Assembly (NCBI RefSeq): GCF_000379125.1
Contig: NZ_KB900627.1
Coordinates: 651,747 to 715,746 of the forward strand
Source: Methylosinus sp. LW4
Lineage (GTDB): Bacteria > Pseudomonadota > Alphaproteobacteria > Rhizobiales > Beijerinckiaceae
Direction: 5' to 3'
Length of the DNA: 64,000 bases
Every line of letters starts with the position of its first letter. Within the stretch, counting starts at the first letter, position 1. This document shows, piece by piece, positions 26,408 to 35,877 of the stretch. The notes under the pieces are model-generated. The model saw only the letters and a program-made list of their open reading frames with translations. It was not told the origin of the DNA and did no database searches. Position numbers and translations under genes: made by a program.

Positions 26408-27112
26408 ATGCGGCGCTTTTCACAGGTCATAGCGCTCGCGGCCAAACATCATGGGGCCGAAGCAATCGCGCAGGGCCTCGAAGACGTCCGGTCTCGCTCT
26501 GCGAAGGAGATCGCCGCGCTCGAGGACGACCGGGTCCTCGCATTCATGGCACATCGCATTTTTTGCGCGGGCTTCTCGCGAACGCAGATCGATAAGAAGT
26601 GGCCCGCTTTCGAGGATGCGTTTTGGAGATTCGTCCCGGCGCGATGCGCGGCGATGAGCGAGCCAGAATTCGACCGGCTCCTCGCGAACAAGAGCATCGT
26701 GCGAAACGGCGCCAAGATCTCCGCTGTTAGAGAGAACGCAAGATGGATCCTGGAGCTGGCGCGTGAGCACGGATCCGCTGCGCGACTCTTTTCGGAATGG
26801 CCCGATGACCGCAACGTCGAATTGCTCGACCTGATGAAGCGACAGGGAAGTCGTCTCGGGGGCGAGACCGGCATGCGGCTGCTGCGTGCGCTCGGCAAGC
26901 CGGCCTTTGTCCTCACGAAGGACGTCATCGCTGCGCTGGTGCGAGAGGGAGTCATCGACTCGCCGCCGACGAGCAAGGCGCAGATGAAGGCCATACAGAC
27001 TGTGATGAACCAGTGGTCGTCAGAGACCGGCTTGGACCTGACCGCTTTGAGCCGCTATCTCGCCTGGAGCATCGGACCGGGTGCGGCGGCGCCGGGCGTT
27101 GCGAAGCGCTAG
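26408..27112 (+). CDS. DNA-3-methyladenine glycosylase I-like protein
   Basis: 234 aa, related to the Tag/HhH-GPD base-excision glycosylases: FMAHRIFCAGFSRTQIDKKWPAFEDAF is the family core and NGAKISAVRENARWI the following helix. It lacks the Cys/His zinc site that closes E. coli Tag, as far as I can see. Expected to remove alkylated bases; regulation by a TetR repressor suggests induction by a small electrophile. Confidence 0.8.
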   Translation: MRRFSQVIALAAKHHGAEAIAQGLEDVRSRSAKEIAALEDDRVLAFMAHRIFCAGFSRTQIDKKWPAFEDAFWRFVPARCAAMSEPEFDRLLANKSIVRNGAKISAVRENARWILELAREHGSAARLFSEWPDDRNVELLDLMKRQGSRLGGETGMRLLRALGKPAFVLTKDVIAALVREGVIDSPPTSKAQMKAIQTVMNQWSSETGLDLTALSRYLAWSIGPGAAAPGVAKR

Positions 27113-27230
27113 TGTATGTCAACCGATTGGAGCGACCGACCCGATGCTGCAGACGCTGTTCGTGAGACCTTCATTGCTTCGGTCTCCCCGAAATAGCGAA
27201 TAGAAAGTCTAAAGACGAGGAATATTGCGC

Positions 27231-27917
27231 ATGTCTCTCAATGTTCAAATTCAATCGCTCATTCAGACATTTCGTTCGACGCTTCCGCCAGCGTTGAATG
27301 CGTTGATCGAACTGGGCGCTGGTGAAATCAGCGCCCTGCCGATCGTGGAGAACGCGCTCAAGGCGGGCGATAGGGCGCCGGATTTCGCTCTACAAAATTA
27401 CACCGGCGCAACGCGCAGCTTGGCAGACTATCTGAAAGCCGGCCCGCTGGTGCTCACATTTTACCGCGGACTGTGGTGCCCTTACTGCAATCTTCAGCTT
27501 GCGGCCTACAATGCGCGTCATGCGGATTTCTTGGCTTTGGGCGCAAATCTCGTCGCCATTTCTTCCGAAGGGCCAGACGGGCTCGAGGTGCTGAATGCAT
27601 CGGACCTTCCGAAGGAAAGCAGAGAAACTGTTATCAGCGCCCCTGCATTCGATGTGTTGCACGATGTCAGCGCCATCGTCGCCAAGCAATTCGGCGTGGC
27701 CTTCACGCTGCCGGAGCCTCATCGCAAACTTCTGGAACGGTTCAAGGTGAACATCGAGAAAGCGAACGGCGACGACACCTACGCTTTCGCAGATCCCGCC
27801 ACGTACATAATCAAGCCGGATGGCATCATAGCTTGGGCATACATTCCGAACAATTACCGCAAGCGCGCCGAGGTCGAGGACATTCTCGCTCAGCTTCGCC
27901 TGCTGTTGAAGAAATGA
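27231..27917 (+). CDS. AhpC/TSA-family peroxiredoxin-like protein
   Basis: 228 aa thioredoxin-fold protein with an N-terminal helical extension (1-40), then GDRAPDFALQN and FYRGLWCPYCNLQL carrying Cys83 and Cys86. The CPYC arrangement is that of the peroxiredoxin-like family rather than classical AhpC. It probably reduces peroxides or acts as a thiol oxidoreductase in the cytoplasm; no signal peptide. Start is the ATG at 27231. A smaller relative lies at 39620-40096. Confidence 0.87.
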   Translation: MSLNVQIQSLIQTFRSTLPPALNALIELGAGEISALPIVENALKAGDRAPDFALQNYTGATRSLADYLKAGPLVLTFYRGLWCPYCNLQLAAYNARHADFLALGANLVAISSEGPDGLEVLNASDLPKESRETVISAPAFDVLHDVSAIVAKQFGVAFTLPEPHRKLLERFKVNIEKANGDDTYAFADPATYIIKPDGIIAWAYIPNNYRKRAEVEDILAQLRLLLKK

Positions 27918-28169
27918 AGGAGCAATCCGGCTCGACTGAGGGCGCAGAAGCACTCCTGAGTTGAACGCGGGAGCCGAGTTGTGCGCTCCTCCACGCTTTG
28001 CTCTTCGCTGCGCCGAACCACCTACACCGGGCAGCAGGATGCCTGTCGAATTCTAAACAATCGATGCGACGCGACGCGGCTTGCTCCGGGCCGCGCCGCG
28101 CCCGCTCTAAAGAGTGCGAGCATATGGAAGGCGAAGCGAAAGGCCGGCGCGCAGCGCGAGGATCCGGAT

Positions 28170-28270
28170 GATCCTGCGACAACTGCAGCTCTGGCTCGGC
28201 CTCGTCGCGGCGCGGTCTTCGTCGTCATCGGCATTTAGGGCAGCTTGCTCGCCTTTAAATTCCGGATACG
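28170..28270 (+). pseudogene. PepSY-type membrane protein N-terminal fragment
   Basis: MILRQLQLWLGLVAA, then after a -1/+1 frame change GAVFVVIGI-stop-GSLLAFKF, resembling the first transmembrane helix of PepSY-associated iron-uptake proteins (usually WLGLVLGAVFVVIGLTGSLLAF). It contains a frameshift and a stop and is cut after about 35 codons. The rest of 27918-28326 has nothing else identifiable. Confidence 0.55.
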
Positions 28271-28326
28271 CCGCCAGTGCGACTCTCCGAGTCGATCGGG
28301 CGGCCCCGTCGGAGCCAGCCGCCCCG

Positions 28327-28881
28327 TCATTTGCGAAGGATCGGATAACCCTGAACATAGACGAGATCGGTGGCCCGAGCGGGCTCGTGACAGCCAAGAC
28401 AATCCTTCTTGTAATTGGTCGTGGCCGTCAGCTTCGTCTCAGTGCCCTCGTAGAAGGCCCAACCCCAACCGTCGCCGAAACGCGGCGACCGGCTGGATTT
28501 GTCTTTGACCAGCACGAAGCGGCCCGCGAGCTCGCCCGCGTAGCTGGCGACGCCCGTGGTCAACGCCTCGGTCTTGGCGGCGTAGACGTCCTTGACGAGT
28601 ACGGCGCCTTCCGGGAAGGCGCCGGTGGCGAGATAGGCGTCGATATTCTTGCGTTCGGTGTAGACAACGTGCAGTTGCTTCGCGCCGTCAGCGGGCTTAT
28701 CGGCGAGAACGGAGAATGCGCCGAGCTGCACCCAATCCCCGCGATAGTTCGCTCCAGGCACATGCAACGCGGCCTCGGCCTCGACCGCCTTCGCCTTTTC
28801 AGGGGCGCTGATTTCCTGGGCGTGCGAAGCGCAAAGGGACGCAGCCAATGCGAGGCCTGTCCATGCGAGAGTTCGTGTCAT
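28327..28881 (-). CDS. Cytochrome P460 family protein
   Basis: 184 aa periplasmic haem protein. Signal peptide (MTRTLAWTGLALAASLCASHA), a beta-rich body with GWGWAFYEG, and the haem-binding CLGCH (Cys161, Cys164, His165) near the C-terminus followed by PARATDLVYVQGYP. P460 cytochromes oxidise hydroxylamine or, in the related cytochrome c'-beta, bind NO; whether the Lys cross-link exists cannot be read. Cotranscription with the preceding AhpD-like gene is likely (stop of that gene 85 bases upstream). The longer upstream frame overlaps that gene and is rejected. Confidence 0.88.
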   Translation of the reverse strand: MTRTLAWTGLALAASLCASHAQEISAPEKAKAVEAEAALHVPGANYRGDWVQLGAFSVLADKPADGAKQLHVVYTERKNIDAYLATGAFPEGAVLVKDVYAAKTEALTTGVASYAGELAGRFVLVKDKSSRSPRFGDGWGWAFYEGTETKLTATTNYKKDCLGCHEPARATDLVYVQGYPILRK

Positions 28882-28966
28882 CGATATTGCTCCCAATCCA
28901 ATCAAGGATGAACTGCTCGAAGCCTTCCGCCGGCGTCGAGGATGCCGGCCGGTCCGCGCGGCGGCT

Positions 28967-29515
28967 TCAGCTCGCCGAACGGCCCGTGTGGACGCGCGGG
29001 AAATCAATGTCCGTCTGCGCGACATTGTTGAGATAGTTGGTGAAAATGTTGAGCGTCAAATTGGCGACGATCTCTAGCACGTCGCCGTCGGAATATCCGG
29101 CGGCTTTCACAGCCGTGAAATCCGCATCGCTCACCTTTCCACGATTGGCGAGCACGCTCTTGGCGAAGACGAGCGCGGCGCGGGCCTTCGGATCGGCCGA
29201 ATCGCCGGCGTAGCCGCGGACGATCTCATCGGCGTCGAGGCCGACCATCTTGCCGATCGCTTGATGCGCTGAGGCGCAATAATCGCAACCATTGGTTTCG
29301 GCCGACAGCAGGGCGAGCTGCTCGCGCAGCGTGGCGGGCAGAGCTCCGCCGCCGACGGCGCCCGAAAAGCCGAGGTAGCTGTTCAGCACGGACGGCGCAT
29401 GCGCAATGGTCTTCAGCAGATTGGGCACGACGCCGAGCTTGCCTTTCACGGCGTCGAAAGTGGCGCGGATATCCGCCGACGCGGAATTAGAATCGAGGAC
29501 GGGAATTCGCGGCAT
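28967..29515 (-). CDS. Carboxymuconolactone decarboxylase/AhpD-like protein
   Basis: 182 aa all-helical AhpD fold. ETNGCDYCASAH gives the proton-relay Glu and the redox pair Cys77/Cys80 with His84, as in alkylhydroperoxidase AhpD. Likely a peroxidase or quinone-linked reductase. Divergent from nothing; it follows the AraC regulator on the same strand and precedes the P460 gene. A close paralogue is at 52350-52901. Confidence 0.9.
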   Translation of the reverse strand: MPRIPVLDSNSASADIRATFDAVKGKLGVVPNLLKTIAHAPSVLNSYLGFSGAVGGGALPATLREQLALLSAETNGCDYCASAHQAIGKMVGLDADEIVRGYAGDSADPKARAALVFAKSVLANRGKVSDADFTAVKAAGYSDGDVLEIVANLTLNIFTNYLNNVAQTDIDFPRVHTGRSAS

Positions 29516-29638
29516 GAGTGTCTCCCTGGAAGGATGGTTCGACGAGGCGAGACATGCGCGATCAAAGACGTATGATCAAGCTGATGGCTGATATGGCGGA
29601 GTATGGGCAAACGGAATGAGACGATCCGCAAACACAAC

Positions 29639-30568
29639 TCAGGCCTCGCCGCTCTGGTAGCGGGTCGGCGGAGCGCCGAAGCGCTGCCCGAAAGCCCGCG
29701 TGAAGGCGGCTGGTGACCGATAGCCGATCTCGCGGGCGACCTCCTTGACGCTGATATCGGCGTTGGACAGACGGGCCAGCGCCTTCTGCAGCCGCCATTC
29801 CCCGAGATAGGCTATCGGGCCTTGCTTCATCAGCTCGGCGAAGCGATCGGCGAAACGGCTGCGGGACATGCCGACCTCGGTGGCAAGGCCATCCACGGTC
29901 CAGGCGCGCGCGGGATCCTTGTGCAGCAGCTCGAGCGCGCGGCCGATCTGCGGATCCGTCATCGCCTCTAGAATGCGCGCGAGCTCGGGGCACTGCTCGA
30001 TGCTGGCGCGAACGGACTCGATGAAGAAAACTTCGCACAGCCGCGAAATGGCGGCCGATGATCCGAGGCCGTCGGTGAAGGCGCGCCGCGCGACGAGCCG
30101 CAGCGTCTCGTCGAGGAGCACGTGACGCGCCCGGTCGGCTGGTGTCAGCACGATCACCTCGGGAAGCGCGCGCAGCAAAGGATGATCGGCGCCTTCGGTA
30201 AAGCCGAAATGGCCGCAGACCATCTTCGTCGAGGCGTTGGCATTTCCGCTGCCGACCACGAAGACGCCGTTGCCGTCGTAGCCGCTCTCCTTCACCACTG
30301 TCTCGAGGGGGGAGGGTCTTCGGCCGGGACTGTCGGCCAACGTATGCTCCTGCCCGCGCGCGATGAGCACGAGGTCCCCGGGGCCGAGATCAACCGTGAG
30401 GCCCGAGGCGAGCGCCACATGACATCGCCCTTGGATAACGAGATGGAATCGCGCGGCGCGTGCGTAGGACGGCACGGTGATGGCCCAGGGAGGAGAATAA
30501 TCGGTTCGAAAGTAGAGCGTCGCGCGCAGACGGATCGTATCGAAAATGTCGCTGAGGACGTCGGTCAT
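29639..30568 (-). CDS. AraC-family transcriptional regulator with cupin sensor
   Basis: 309 aa. The N-terminal cupin (AraC_binding-like, FHLVIQGRCHVALASG, LGPGDLVLIARGQEH) senses a ligand; the C-terminal pair of helix-turn-helix motifs (WTVDGLATEVGMSRSRFADRF and VKEVAREIGYRSPAAFTRAF) is standard. Start MTDVLSD is preferred to an upstream Met. It lies directly upstream of the AhpD-like/P460 pair on the same strand and probably activates it. Confidence 0.9.
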   Translation of the reverse strand: MTDVLSDIFDTIRLRATLYFRTDYSPPWAITVPSYARAARFHLVIQGRCHVALASGLTVDLGPGDLVLIARGQEHTLADSPGRRPSPLETVVKESGYDGNGVFVVGSGNANASTKMVCGHFGFTEGADHPLLRALPEVIVLTPADRARHVLLDETLRLVARRAFTDGLGSSAAISRLCEVFFIESVRASIEQCPELARILEAMTDPQIGRALELLHKDPARAWTVDGLATEVGMSRSRFADRFAELMKQGPIAYLGEWRLQKALARLSNADISVKEVAREIGYRSPAAFTRAFGQRFGAPPTRYQSGEA

Positions 30569-30679
30569 GCGGATCGGCTCTCGGTACGCGAGTCGGCTCG
30601 GCCGCCGCATTCGAGATAGAGGCGACGCGCGCGTTCAGCGATAGCACGGAAAGCCCGGCGTCGACGCTCCTCGCAGACA

Positions 30680-30950
30680 CGAAATCAGCAAATCAAATGG
30701 CGGCGAGGACGATTGATAGCGCGGCGCAGGTCTTCGAAGAAATGATGGAAGAGTGCGGCGTCGAGGTCGACCATTCCACGCTCAATCGCTGGGTCGTCAA
30801 GTATGCACCTTTGCGGGAACAGTAGTACCTTACTCACAAGCGCGCGATCGGGTGAAGTTGGCGACTCAACGAGACCTACGTGAAAGTCAAAGGCCGCTGG
30901 AAATATCTGTATCCGGCTGTCGACCGTTGCGGTGCAAATTTTGCGGACGG
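30680..30950 (+). pseudogene. IS6-family transposase N-terminal fragment
   Basis: CGVEVDHSTLNRWVVKYAPL, a stop, THKRAIG, a stop, then NETYVKVKGRWKYLYPAVDR: the IS6/IS26-type transposase core, broken by two stops and truncated. Confidence 0.85.
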
Positions 30951-30990
30951 CCGCGCGATGGGGTTCGGCATTTCATTGGGATCAGGCAGC

Positions 30991-31440
30991 GAGCACCGCA
31001 GTCCAGATTTCCAGCGCAGTTGTCCCTGCGGCTCTAAATTTGCTCAGTGCGAATTGACCTCTCCTGATGCTATGCATGAGTTCGACGCCGGCGATGGTGA
31101 TCGCGGCATGTCGGAGTCGCTTGAACCCGAGCATCGACCCCAACCTACGCTTTATCGTTCGGTGATCCTGCTCGATGAGACTATTCAGGTATTTCGAAGA
31201 TCGAATTCGCGTCCGTACGCCGCCTCGATGCTGTGCGAGAAGTTCGCGCGCCGGCCGATACGAAGCCTGATATCCGTCGAGCGTAATTTTGCGCGGCAAG
31301 CGTCCTTGATTTGCGAAGGCGCGACGGAATAGCGCTTTGGCGGCGGCGACAGCTCGCTCGGCGCGCAGCAACAAGCCTACCGCGTTTCCTGCCTTGTCGA
31401 CGGCGCGGTAGAGATAGACCCAGCGTCCATTGATCTTGCT
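30991..31440 (-). pseudogene. IS6-family transposase C-terminal fragment
   Basis: Minus strand reads KINGRWVYLYRAVDKAGNAV, then the DDE-domain end (SSKYLNSLIEQDHRTIKRRL, LGFKRLRHAAITIAGVELMH). Opposite orientation to the adjoining N-terminal fragment and fused at its 5' side to an IS110 piece. Confidence 0.88.
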
Positions 31441-31785
31441 CGGCGCTCTTGATCGGAACGAAGCGCGTTCCAGGACGCGACGCCGCCTCGCAGATCGCCT
31501 CCGCGTCGACCGCGTCGTTCTTGCCGCGCTTGACGTAAGGCTTGGTACAAGCCGGCGGCATCAGCAGGACTTCGTGGCCCATCGTCTCGAATTCGCGCGC
31601 TTAATAATGCGCCGAGCCGCAGGCTTCCATGCCGATGAGGCAGGGCTCGATCTGCGCAAAGAACTCGTGCATCTTCGAGCGCTTCAATTTGCGCTTCACC
31701 GTAGGCCCGCCTTCATTCGCCAGCGCGTGAACTTGAAATTGTTCTTGGCCAGATCGACTCCGATTCTGATAAGCTGTTTCACGGA
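31432..31785 (-). pseudogene. IS110-family transposase N-terminal fragment
   Basis: Minus strand shows the RuvC-like IS110 N-terminus: IRIGVDLAKNNFK, VHALANEGGPTVKRKLKR, then a stop, then MGHEVLLMPPACTKPYVKRG and KNDAVDAEAICEAA. Broken by a stop near 31601 and truncated at the junction with the IS6 fragment. Confidence 0.85.
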
Positions 31786-31876
31786 CGGTCTCTCTCTTTG
31801 TGGCGCTCCGGCGACCACGCCTTGGCACTACGATGCCGTTGAGGAGAGGCCGTCCACATGATTGGACGCAATTGCG

Positions 31877-32098
31877 AACCTCCAGTCCGATCGAAAAAAG
31901 CGCCTTTGCGACGGTGCGGCACAGAACCGTACGCGTGAAAGGCGCGCTCTCCCAGGACACGGAGCGGCTGATGGTGTTCAAGCTGGTGATGGAGGCGTCG
32001 AACAGCTGGCGCAGGCTGCAAGGACAAAAGCTCTTGCCGAAGCTCATGTGCGGTGTAAAATTCCGTGACGTAATCGAAATCGCGCTTGATCAAAAATC
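31877..32098 (+). pseudogene. IS256-family transposase C-terminal fragment
   Basis: SAFATVRHRTVRVKGALSQD, then TERLMVFKLVMEASNSWRRL and LPKLMCGVKFRDVIE, the typical IS256 transposase end. No catalytic part remains. This completes the 30.7-32.1 kb cluster of transposon debris. Confidence 0.8.
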
Positions 32099-32194
32099 CG
32101 CCGCTACCCTGCTTGTGAAGAAGTTGCTTCAGCAGTCGCTGAGCCGCATCGGCAATACGGCAACAAGTTCGCTCGCTAGGCGCAGCCGATATTT

Positions 32195-32911
32195 TTACTT
32201 CTGACCATGGCCAGCAGGCTTGAAGACACCACCCTCATATTGCGCCATTTCCGGCATAGGCAGAACACGAAGTTCGTCTAGGTTCAGCAGATGCTTCTCA
32301 TATTGAGCAAGATACTGGAGCCGCTGGTCGGCGGTTATCCGGTTCGGAGCATAAGCGACAAAAGGCTCGATCACCGAGAAGCCCACGAATCCGAGCGTGC
32401 CGCGATGTACGGGGAAGAGCAGGTCTTCGACGTCCGCGTAGACACCTCGATCGGAGTAAACCTCCCGTGGGCCGCCGACCGTTACCGAGCACATCGCGCG
32501 TTTGCCGCGCATGACCCCTTGGTCGAAATAGCGTCCGCCACCATAGACTCGACCGATGGCAAATACGCGGTCGATCCAGCCTTTCAAAATTGCCGGCAAG
32601 CTGAGCCACCAGATCGGAAACTGAAAAATCAAAAGATCGCAAGCAGCGAGTTTGTCCATTTCCGCCTGAAGATCGGAAGCAAAACCATTGGTCGCACAGG
32701 CACGGGCCTCTTCCCCTTGCAGGCGCAAATAGTTTGCATCTGCAACTCCCGTGAAATTTCGGCGGCTTGATACCGGATCGAATTCCATGGCGTAGAGATC
32801 TGAGACGACTACTCTATGGCCGGCGCTTTTCAGAGCATCAACGGCTCTACGGGTCAGGGCTCCGTTGAAACTATTGGGTTCTGGATGGGCGTGAACAATC
32901 AGGACGTTCAT
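32195..32911 (-). CDS. NAD(P)H-dependent oxidoreductase (flavodoxin-like fold)
   Basis: 238 aa of the NQO1/MdaB group: MNVLIVHAHPEPNSFNGAL is the FMN-binding start and LLIFQFPIWWLSLPAILKGWIDRV the family signature. Reduces quinones by two electrons. A related, more distant enzyme is at 41924-42712. It is isolated between IS debris and an EamA transporter gene. Confidence 0.92.
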   Translation of the reverse strand: MNVLIVHAHPEPNSFNGALTRRAVDALKSAGHRVVVSDLYAMEFDPVSSRRNFTGVADANYLRLQGEEARACATNGFASDLQAEMDKLAACDLLIFQFPIWWLSLPAILKGWIDRVFAIGRVYGGGRYFDQGVMRGKRAMCSVTVGGPREVYSDRGVYADVEDLLFPVHRGTLGFVGFSVIEPFVAYAPNRITADQRLQYLAQYEKHLLNLDELRVLPMPEMAQYEGGVFKPAGHGQK

Positions 32912-33014
32912 TGCAAAAGGTTAGCCTTCCGAGCTTGAAACAACACAAAAATCGCTTCGTGGCGACGCCGCCTTCATCGAGGCTTCGAGTCACGACTCTG
33001 GCGAACGATCGAGA

Positions 33015-33917
33015 TTAACATGCTTCTTCCCGATGTCCCATCGGGTTCCGAGCGTCCCGCGCGTCATCTGTAGAGTCGCGCGACTGGACCACAGCGCCGA
33101 TGCTGGCGATCATAACGGCTATAATGCCCGCTATCTGCCGCGGCGAGAGCTTCTGATCAAGGATCACGTACCCCAGCAACGCCCCGAACGCAGGTTCGAG
33201 GCTCATGAGGATGCTGAATGGTCCGAGCGGCATTCGTCGCAAGGCCATCATTTCGAAGGCAAACGAAGTGAATGGCCATAGGAGCGCCAAACCCGCCACA
33301 TACAAGATATGGCTCGTGATATGTGAGTCGGGTTCAAGCGCCATCCCGACCGGCCACGCGAGGATCGCAGAGACGATCAAGGCGACACAAAGTCCCTCCT
33401 GCTCAGAGAAGAGTCCTCCGACGTGTCGCATGAGCACAATATAGCCGCCCCAGCCACACGCTGCGGCTAGCGCAAGCATCACGCCGACGCTATCGAACAG
33501 CAATCCATCATGACCATAAGTCATCGCGACTACGCCTCCGACGGCGAGCAAGGGCAGCGCAACCCGCCTCAGCCCTTTCAGTGAAAGCGCGGCTACCGCC
33601 AGCGGGCCGAGGAATTCGATGGTCATCGCGGCGCCAATTGGAATGCGCGTCGCAGCTACGTAAAAACAGATCGCCATGACCGCTACGACGAAGCCGAGCG
33701 CGACCGCACTGCGCCACTGGCGGGCGCCAAACGACAGGAAATTCGGGCGCGCCCATACGATGCAGAACAGGGCAGCGCACCCCAATCGCAGCGCTGTGCT
33801 GCTGATAGCTCCCTCCGAAAGCAGGAGCGGCACGGACACCGCCGCTGCGAACTGGGAAACAAACATGGAGCCGACCGCAAGACCGGCTCCAGTCACCAGA
33901 TTCCGGCGGTTGCTCAT
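33015..33917 (-). CDS. EamA-family inner-membrane exporter (RhtA-like)
   Basis: 300 aa with about ten hydrophobic helices in two EamA repeats; MTIEFLGPLAVAAL and FSILMSLEPAFGALLGYVIL are the matching repeat ends, the latter being typical of the RhtA amino-acid/threonine exporters. Start at the ATG (MSNRRNL), 2 bases after the DUF417 gene stop; the two form an operon. Substrate unknown. Confidence 0.9.
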   Translation of the reverse strand: MSNRRNLVTGAGLAVGSMFVSQFAAAVSVPLLLSEGAISSTALRLGCAALFCIVWARPNFLSFGARQWRSAVALGFVVAVMAICFYVAATRIPIGAAMTIEFLGPLAVAALSLKGLRRVALPLLAVGGVVAMTYGHDGLLFDSVGVMLALAAACGWGGYIVLMRHVGGLFSEQEGLCVALIVSAILAWPVGMALEPDSHITSHILYVAGLALLWPFTSFAFEMMALRRMPLGPFSILMSLEPAFGALLGYVILDQKLSPRQIAGIIAVMIASIGAVVQSRDSTDDARDARNPMGHREEAC

Positions 33918-33919
33918 GT

Positions 33920-34375
33920 TCAACTGCCGGCGGATCTGCGCCGTGCGGCGCCAAATGCCTCGGAGCTGACGAAGAGCGCCACGCCGAAGAGAGTCAAATC
34001 CTTGAGAAGAAAGCCCGCATCGGCCGACTGCGGATCAAGCCCCGGTGTCGAGAATAGGAAGCTCTGCGTGATCAGCAACGCGCCGGCGGCGCCGAGGCTA
34101 CCGTAGGCGGAGAGGAGAGGTTGGAAATGACGTAAGGCGATCAGCACGCCGAATATTAATTCGATCACTCCGATAAAATCCGATCCGCCCTGTTGGCCGA
34201 ATAGCGGATTGACCCAGAAGAGAAAAGGGCTGTGCGCCATGAGCGGCGCGACGTCTGCGGCCTCCTGTGGCGTGAACTTGAATAGGCCGAATCCGATAAA
34301 AAACAGCACCAAGCTCCAACGCGATACGCCCACTCCTAGATGGGCTAGGCGCCCTTCGGTCGCTTCACTGAGCAT
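33920..34375 (-). CDS. DUF417 (YkgB-like) membrane protein
   Basis: 151 aa with four predicted helices: RWSLVLFFIGFGLFKFTPQEA, PFLFWVNPLFG and GVIELIFGVLIALRHF are characteristic of DUF417/YkgB, often linked to reactive-chlorine or electrophile stress. Start MLSEATEG fits the family; upstream codons have no ribosome site. First gene of an operon with the EamA exporter. Confidence 0.88.
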   Translation of the reverse strand: MLSEATEGRLAHLGVGVSRWSLVLFFIGFGLFKFTPQEAADVAPLMAHSPFLFWVNPLFGQQGGSDFIGVIELIFGVLIALRHFQPLLSAYGSLGAAGALLITQSFLFSTPGLDPQSADAGFLLKDLTLFGVALFVSSEAFGAARRRSAGS

Positions 34376-34806
34376 GTTGATCTCCTCATATATGCGTGCT
34401 ACACACACATAATGAAACGGGCGCCTTCCTGTCAAGCTTCGCTCCGCTGCTCACCCGGCTTACGTTTCGCGTGTGAGCTGACTTGCTTCGGTCCCCGGTC
34501 ATTGAGCGGGAACGTGTATAGGCGCGCGACGACTTGTTTTCGAGCCACGCCGCTCAATGGCGCTGCTCGACGAAAAGCCAAGAGGCGTCGGTCACGCGAC
34601 GCCACTGCAGAGCCGGACACTATGGAAATGATCGTCGATCTGCGCCGGCTATTGGTAGGTCGCATGGCTTGCGTCCGCCGGGGTGTCCGAGCAGTTGCGC
34701 CGGCATCCGCCACTCTGCGACTCCGTGCGCCGCACGGCCGCCCGTCGCAACAATCTCGCGGCGCTTCATTGCGCGATCAGGACGTCGGCGCCAACGAGGG
34801 GCTAAT
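34376..34806. other. Intergenic region without identifiable gene
   Basis: 430 bases between divergent genes. The part near 34381-34412 is AT-rich with CATATATG/CACACACATA runs and is likely the promoter of the DUF417 operon. I see no coding sequence with homology. Confidence 0.5.
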
Positions 34807-35877
34807 ATGCGTAATTCGGACGCAACCAATACATTCGAAATTCGCTTGGCGCAGCCCCAAGACGCAGCGTCCCTTCAAGTGATCGAACTCGACGCTGCGC
34901 GACGCTTTGGCGCAATTCCTGAAACCCGCATCTGCGTCGAGCTCTCTGTGCGAGGATTTGAAGAGCATCGACGTGCTTGCGAGGAGGGCGTCGCCCTCGT
35001 AGCCGAGGCCCAGGATGGACGTGTGGGCTTTCTCCTCGTGATTCCATTGGACGGGCGAGCTCATATCCTCGAAATGGCGGTCGCCTTGGAACATCAGGGC
35101 CGAGGCTGCGGCCGTGCGCTGATCGCGGCCGGAGAGGACTGGGCGATCCGAAAGGGATTCGAGGAAATGACTCTGACCACGTTTCGAGACGTAGCTTGGA
35201 ATGCGCCCTTCTATGCGAGGCTCGGCTATGAGGCGTTCGAGGCAGGGCCGGACCGACCGGAATTCGGCGCGCTCGTGGCGGACGAGATCGCGGCGGGCGT
35301 TCACCGCGCGCCGCGCGTTGTGATGCGCAAGACGTTGCCGGTCGAAATCGGATCGGGATTGTCCTTCTCCGTACGGCCAGAGCGGACAGGCGAGTTCCGC
35401 GCGATTCACGAATTCATCCGAAAGGCTTTCGAGACCGCGCATTACGCCGAAGGCGACGAGCAGGATTTCGTCGACGAGCGGCGGCGCAGGGACGCCTATG
35501 TGCCGGAACTGGCCCTGCTCCTGGAAGCTGGCGATCGAATCGTCGCGCATTTGATGCTCACGCGCATCTCCATTTCCACCGCATCCGGGCCGTTTCCGAT
35601 CCTGCTGCTCGCCTGCGTCGCCGTTGACGCAGAGTGCCGCAATAGAGGCGTGGGCTCCGTCTTCATCGAACGAGCGCTCCGGCGCGCAGCCACGCTCGGC
35701 CACGCGGCGGTCATCCTGTTGGGAGATCCCGCTTACTACCGGCGCCTCGGCTTCGAATCTTCAGAAATGTTCGGCGTCAGCAGTGAGAACGGCGTCGAAG
35801 CGCGATATGTGCAGATGCGCGAATTGACGCCGGGCGCGCTGGCAGGCGTGTCGGGCAGCATCAAATTGCCGAGTTGA
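34807..35877 (+). CDS. Tandem GNAT N-acetyltransferase
   Basis: 356 aa with two acetyltransferase domains. N-terminal GNAT (about 10-150): AVALEHQGRGCGRALIAAGEDWA is the acetyl-CoA loop and FYARLGYEAF the end strand. C-terminal GNAT (about 185-340): LLACVAVDAECRNRGVGSVFIERAL and YYRRLGFESSEMF, similar to YhbS-like enzymes. Such fusions are uncommon but complete here. Translationally coupled to the arginase-like gene (TGATG). Confidence 0.88.
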   Translation: MRNSDATNTFEIRLAQPQDAASLQVIELDAARRFGAIPETRICVELSVRGFEEHRRACEEGVALVAEAQDGRVGFLLVIPLDGRAHILEMAVALEHQGRGCGRALIAAGEDWAIRKGFEEMTLTTFRDVAWNAPFYARLGYEAFEAGPDRPEFGALVADEIAAGVHRAPRVVMRKTLPVEIGSGLSFSVRPERTGEFRAIHEFIRKAFETAHYAEGDEQDFVDERRRRDAYVPELALLLEAGDRIVAHLMLTRISISTASGPFPILLLACVAVDAECRNRGVGSVFIERALRRAATLGHAAVILLGDPAYYRRLGFESSEMFGVSSENGVEARYVQMRELTPGALAGVSGSIKLPS

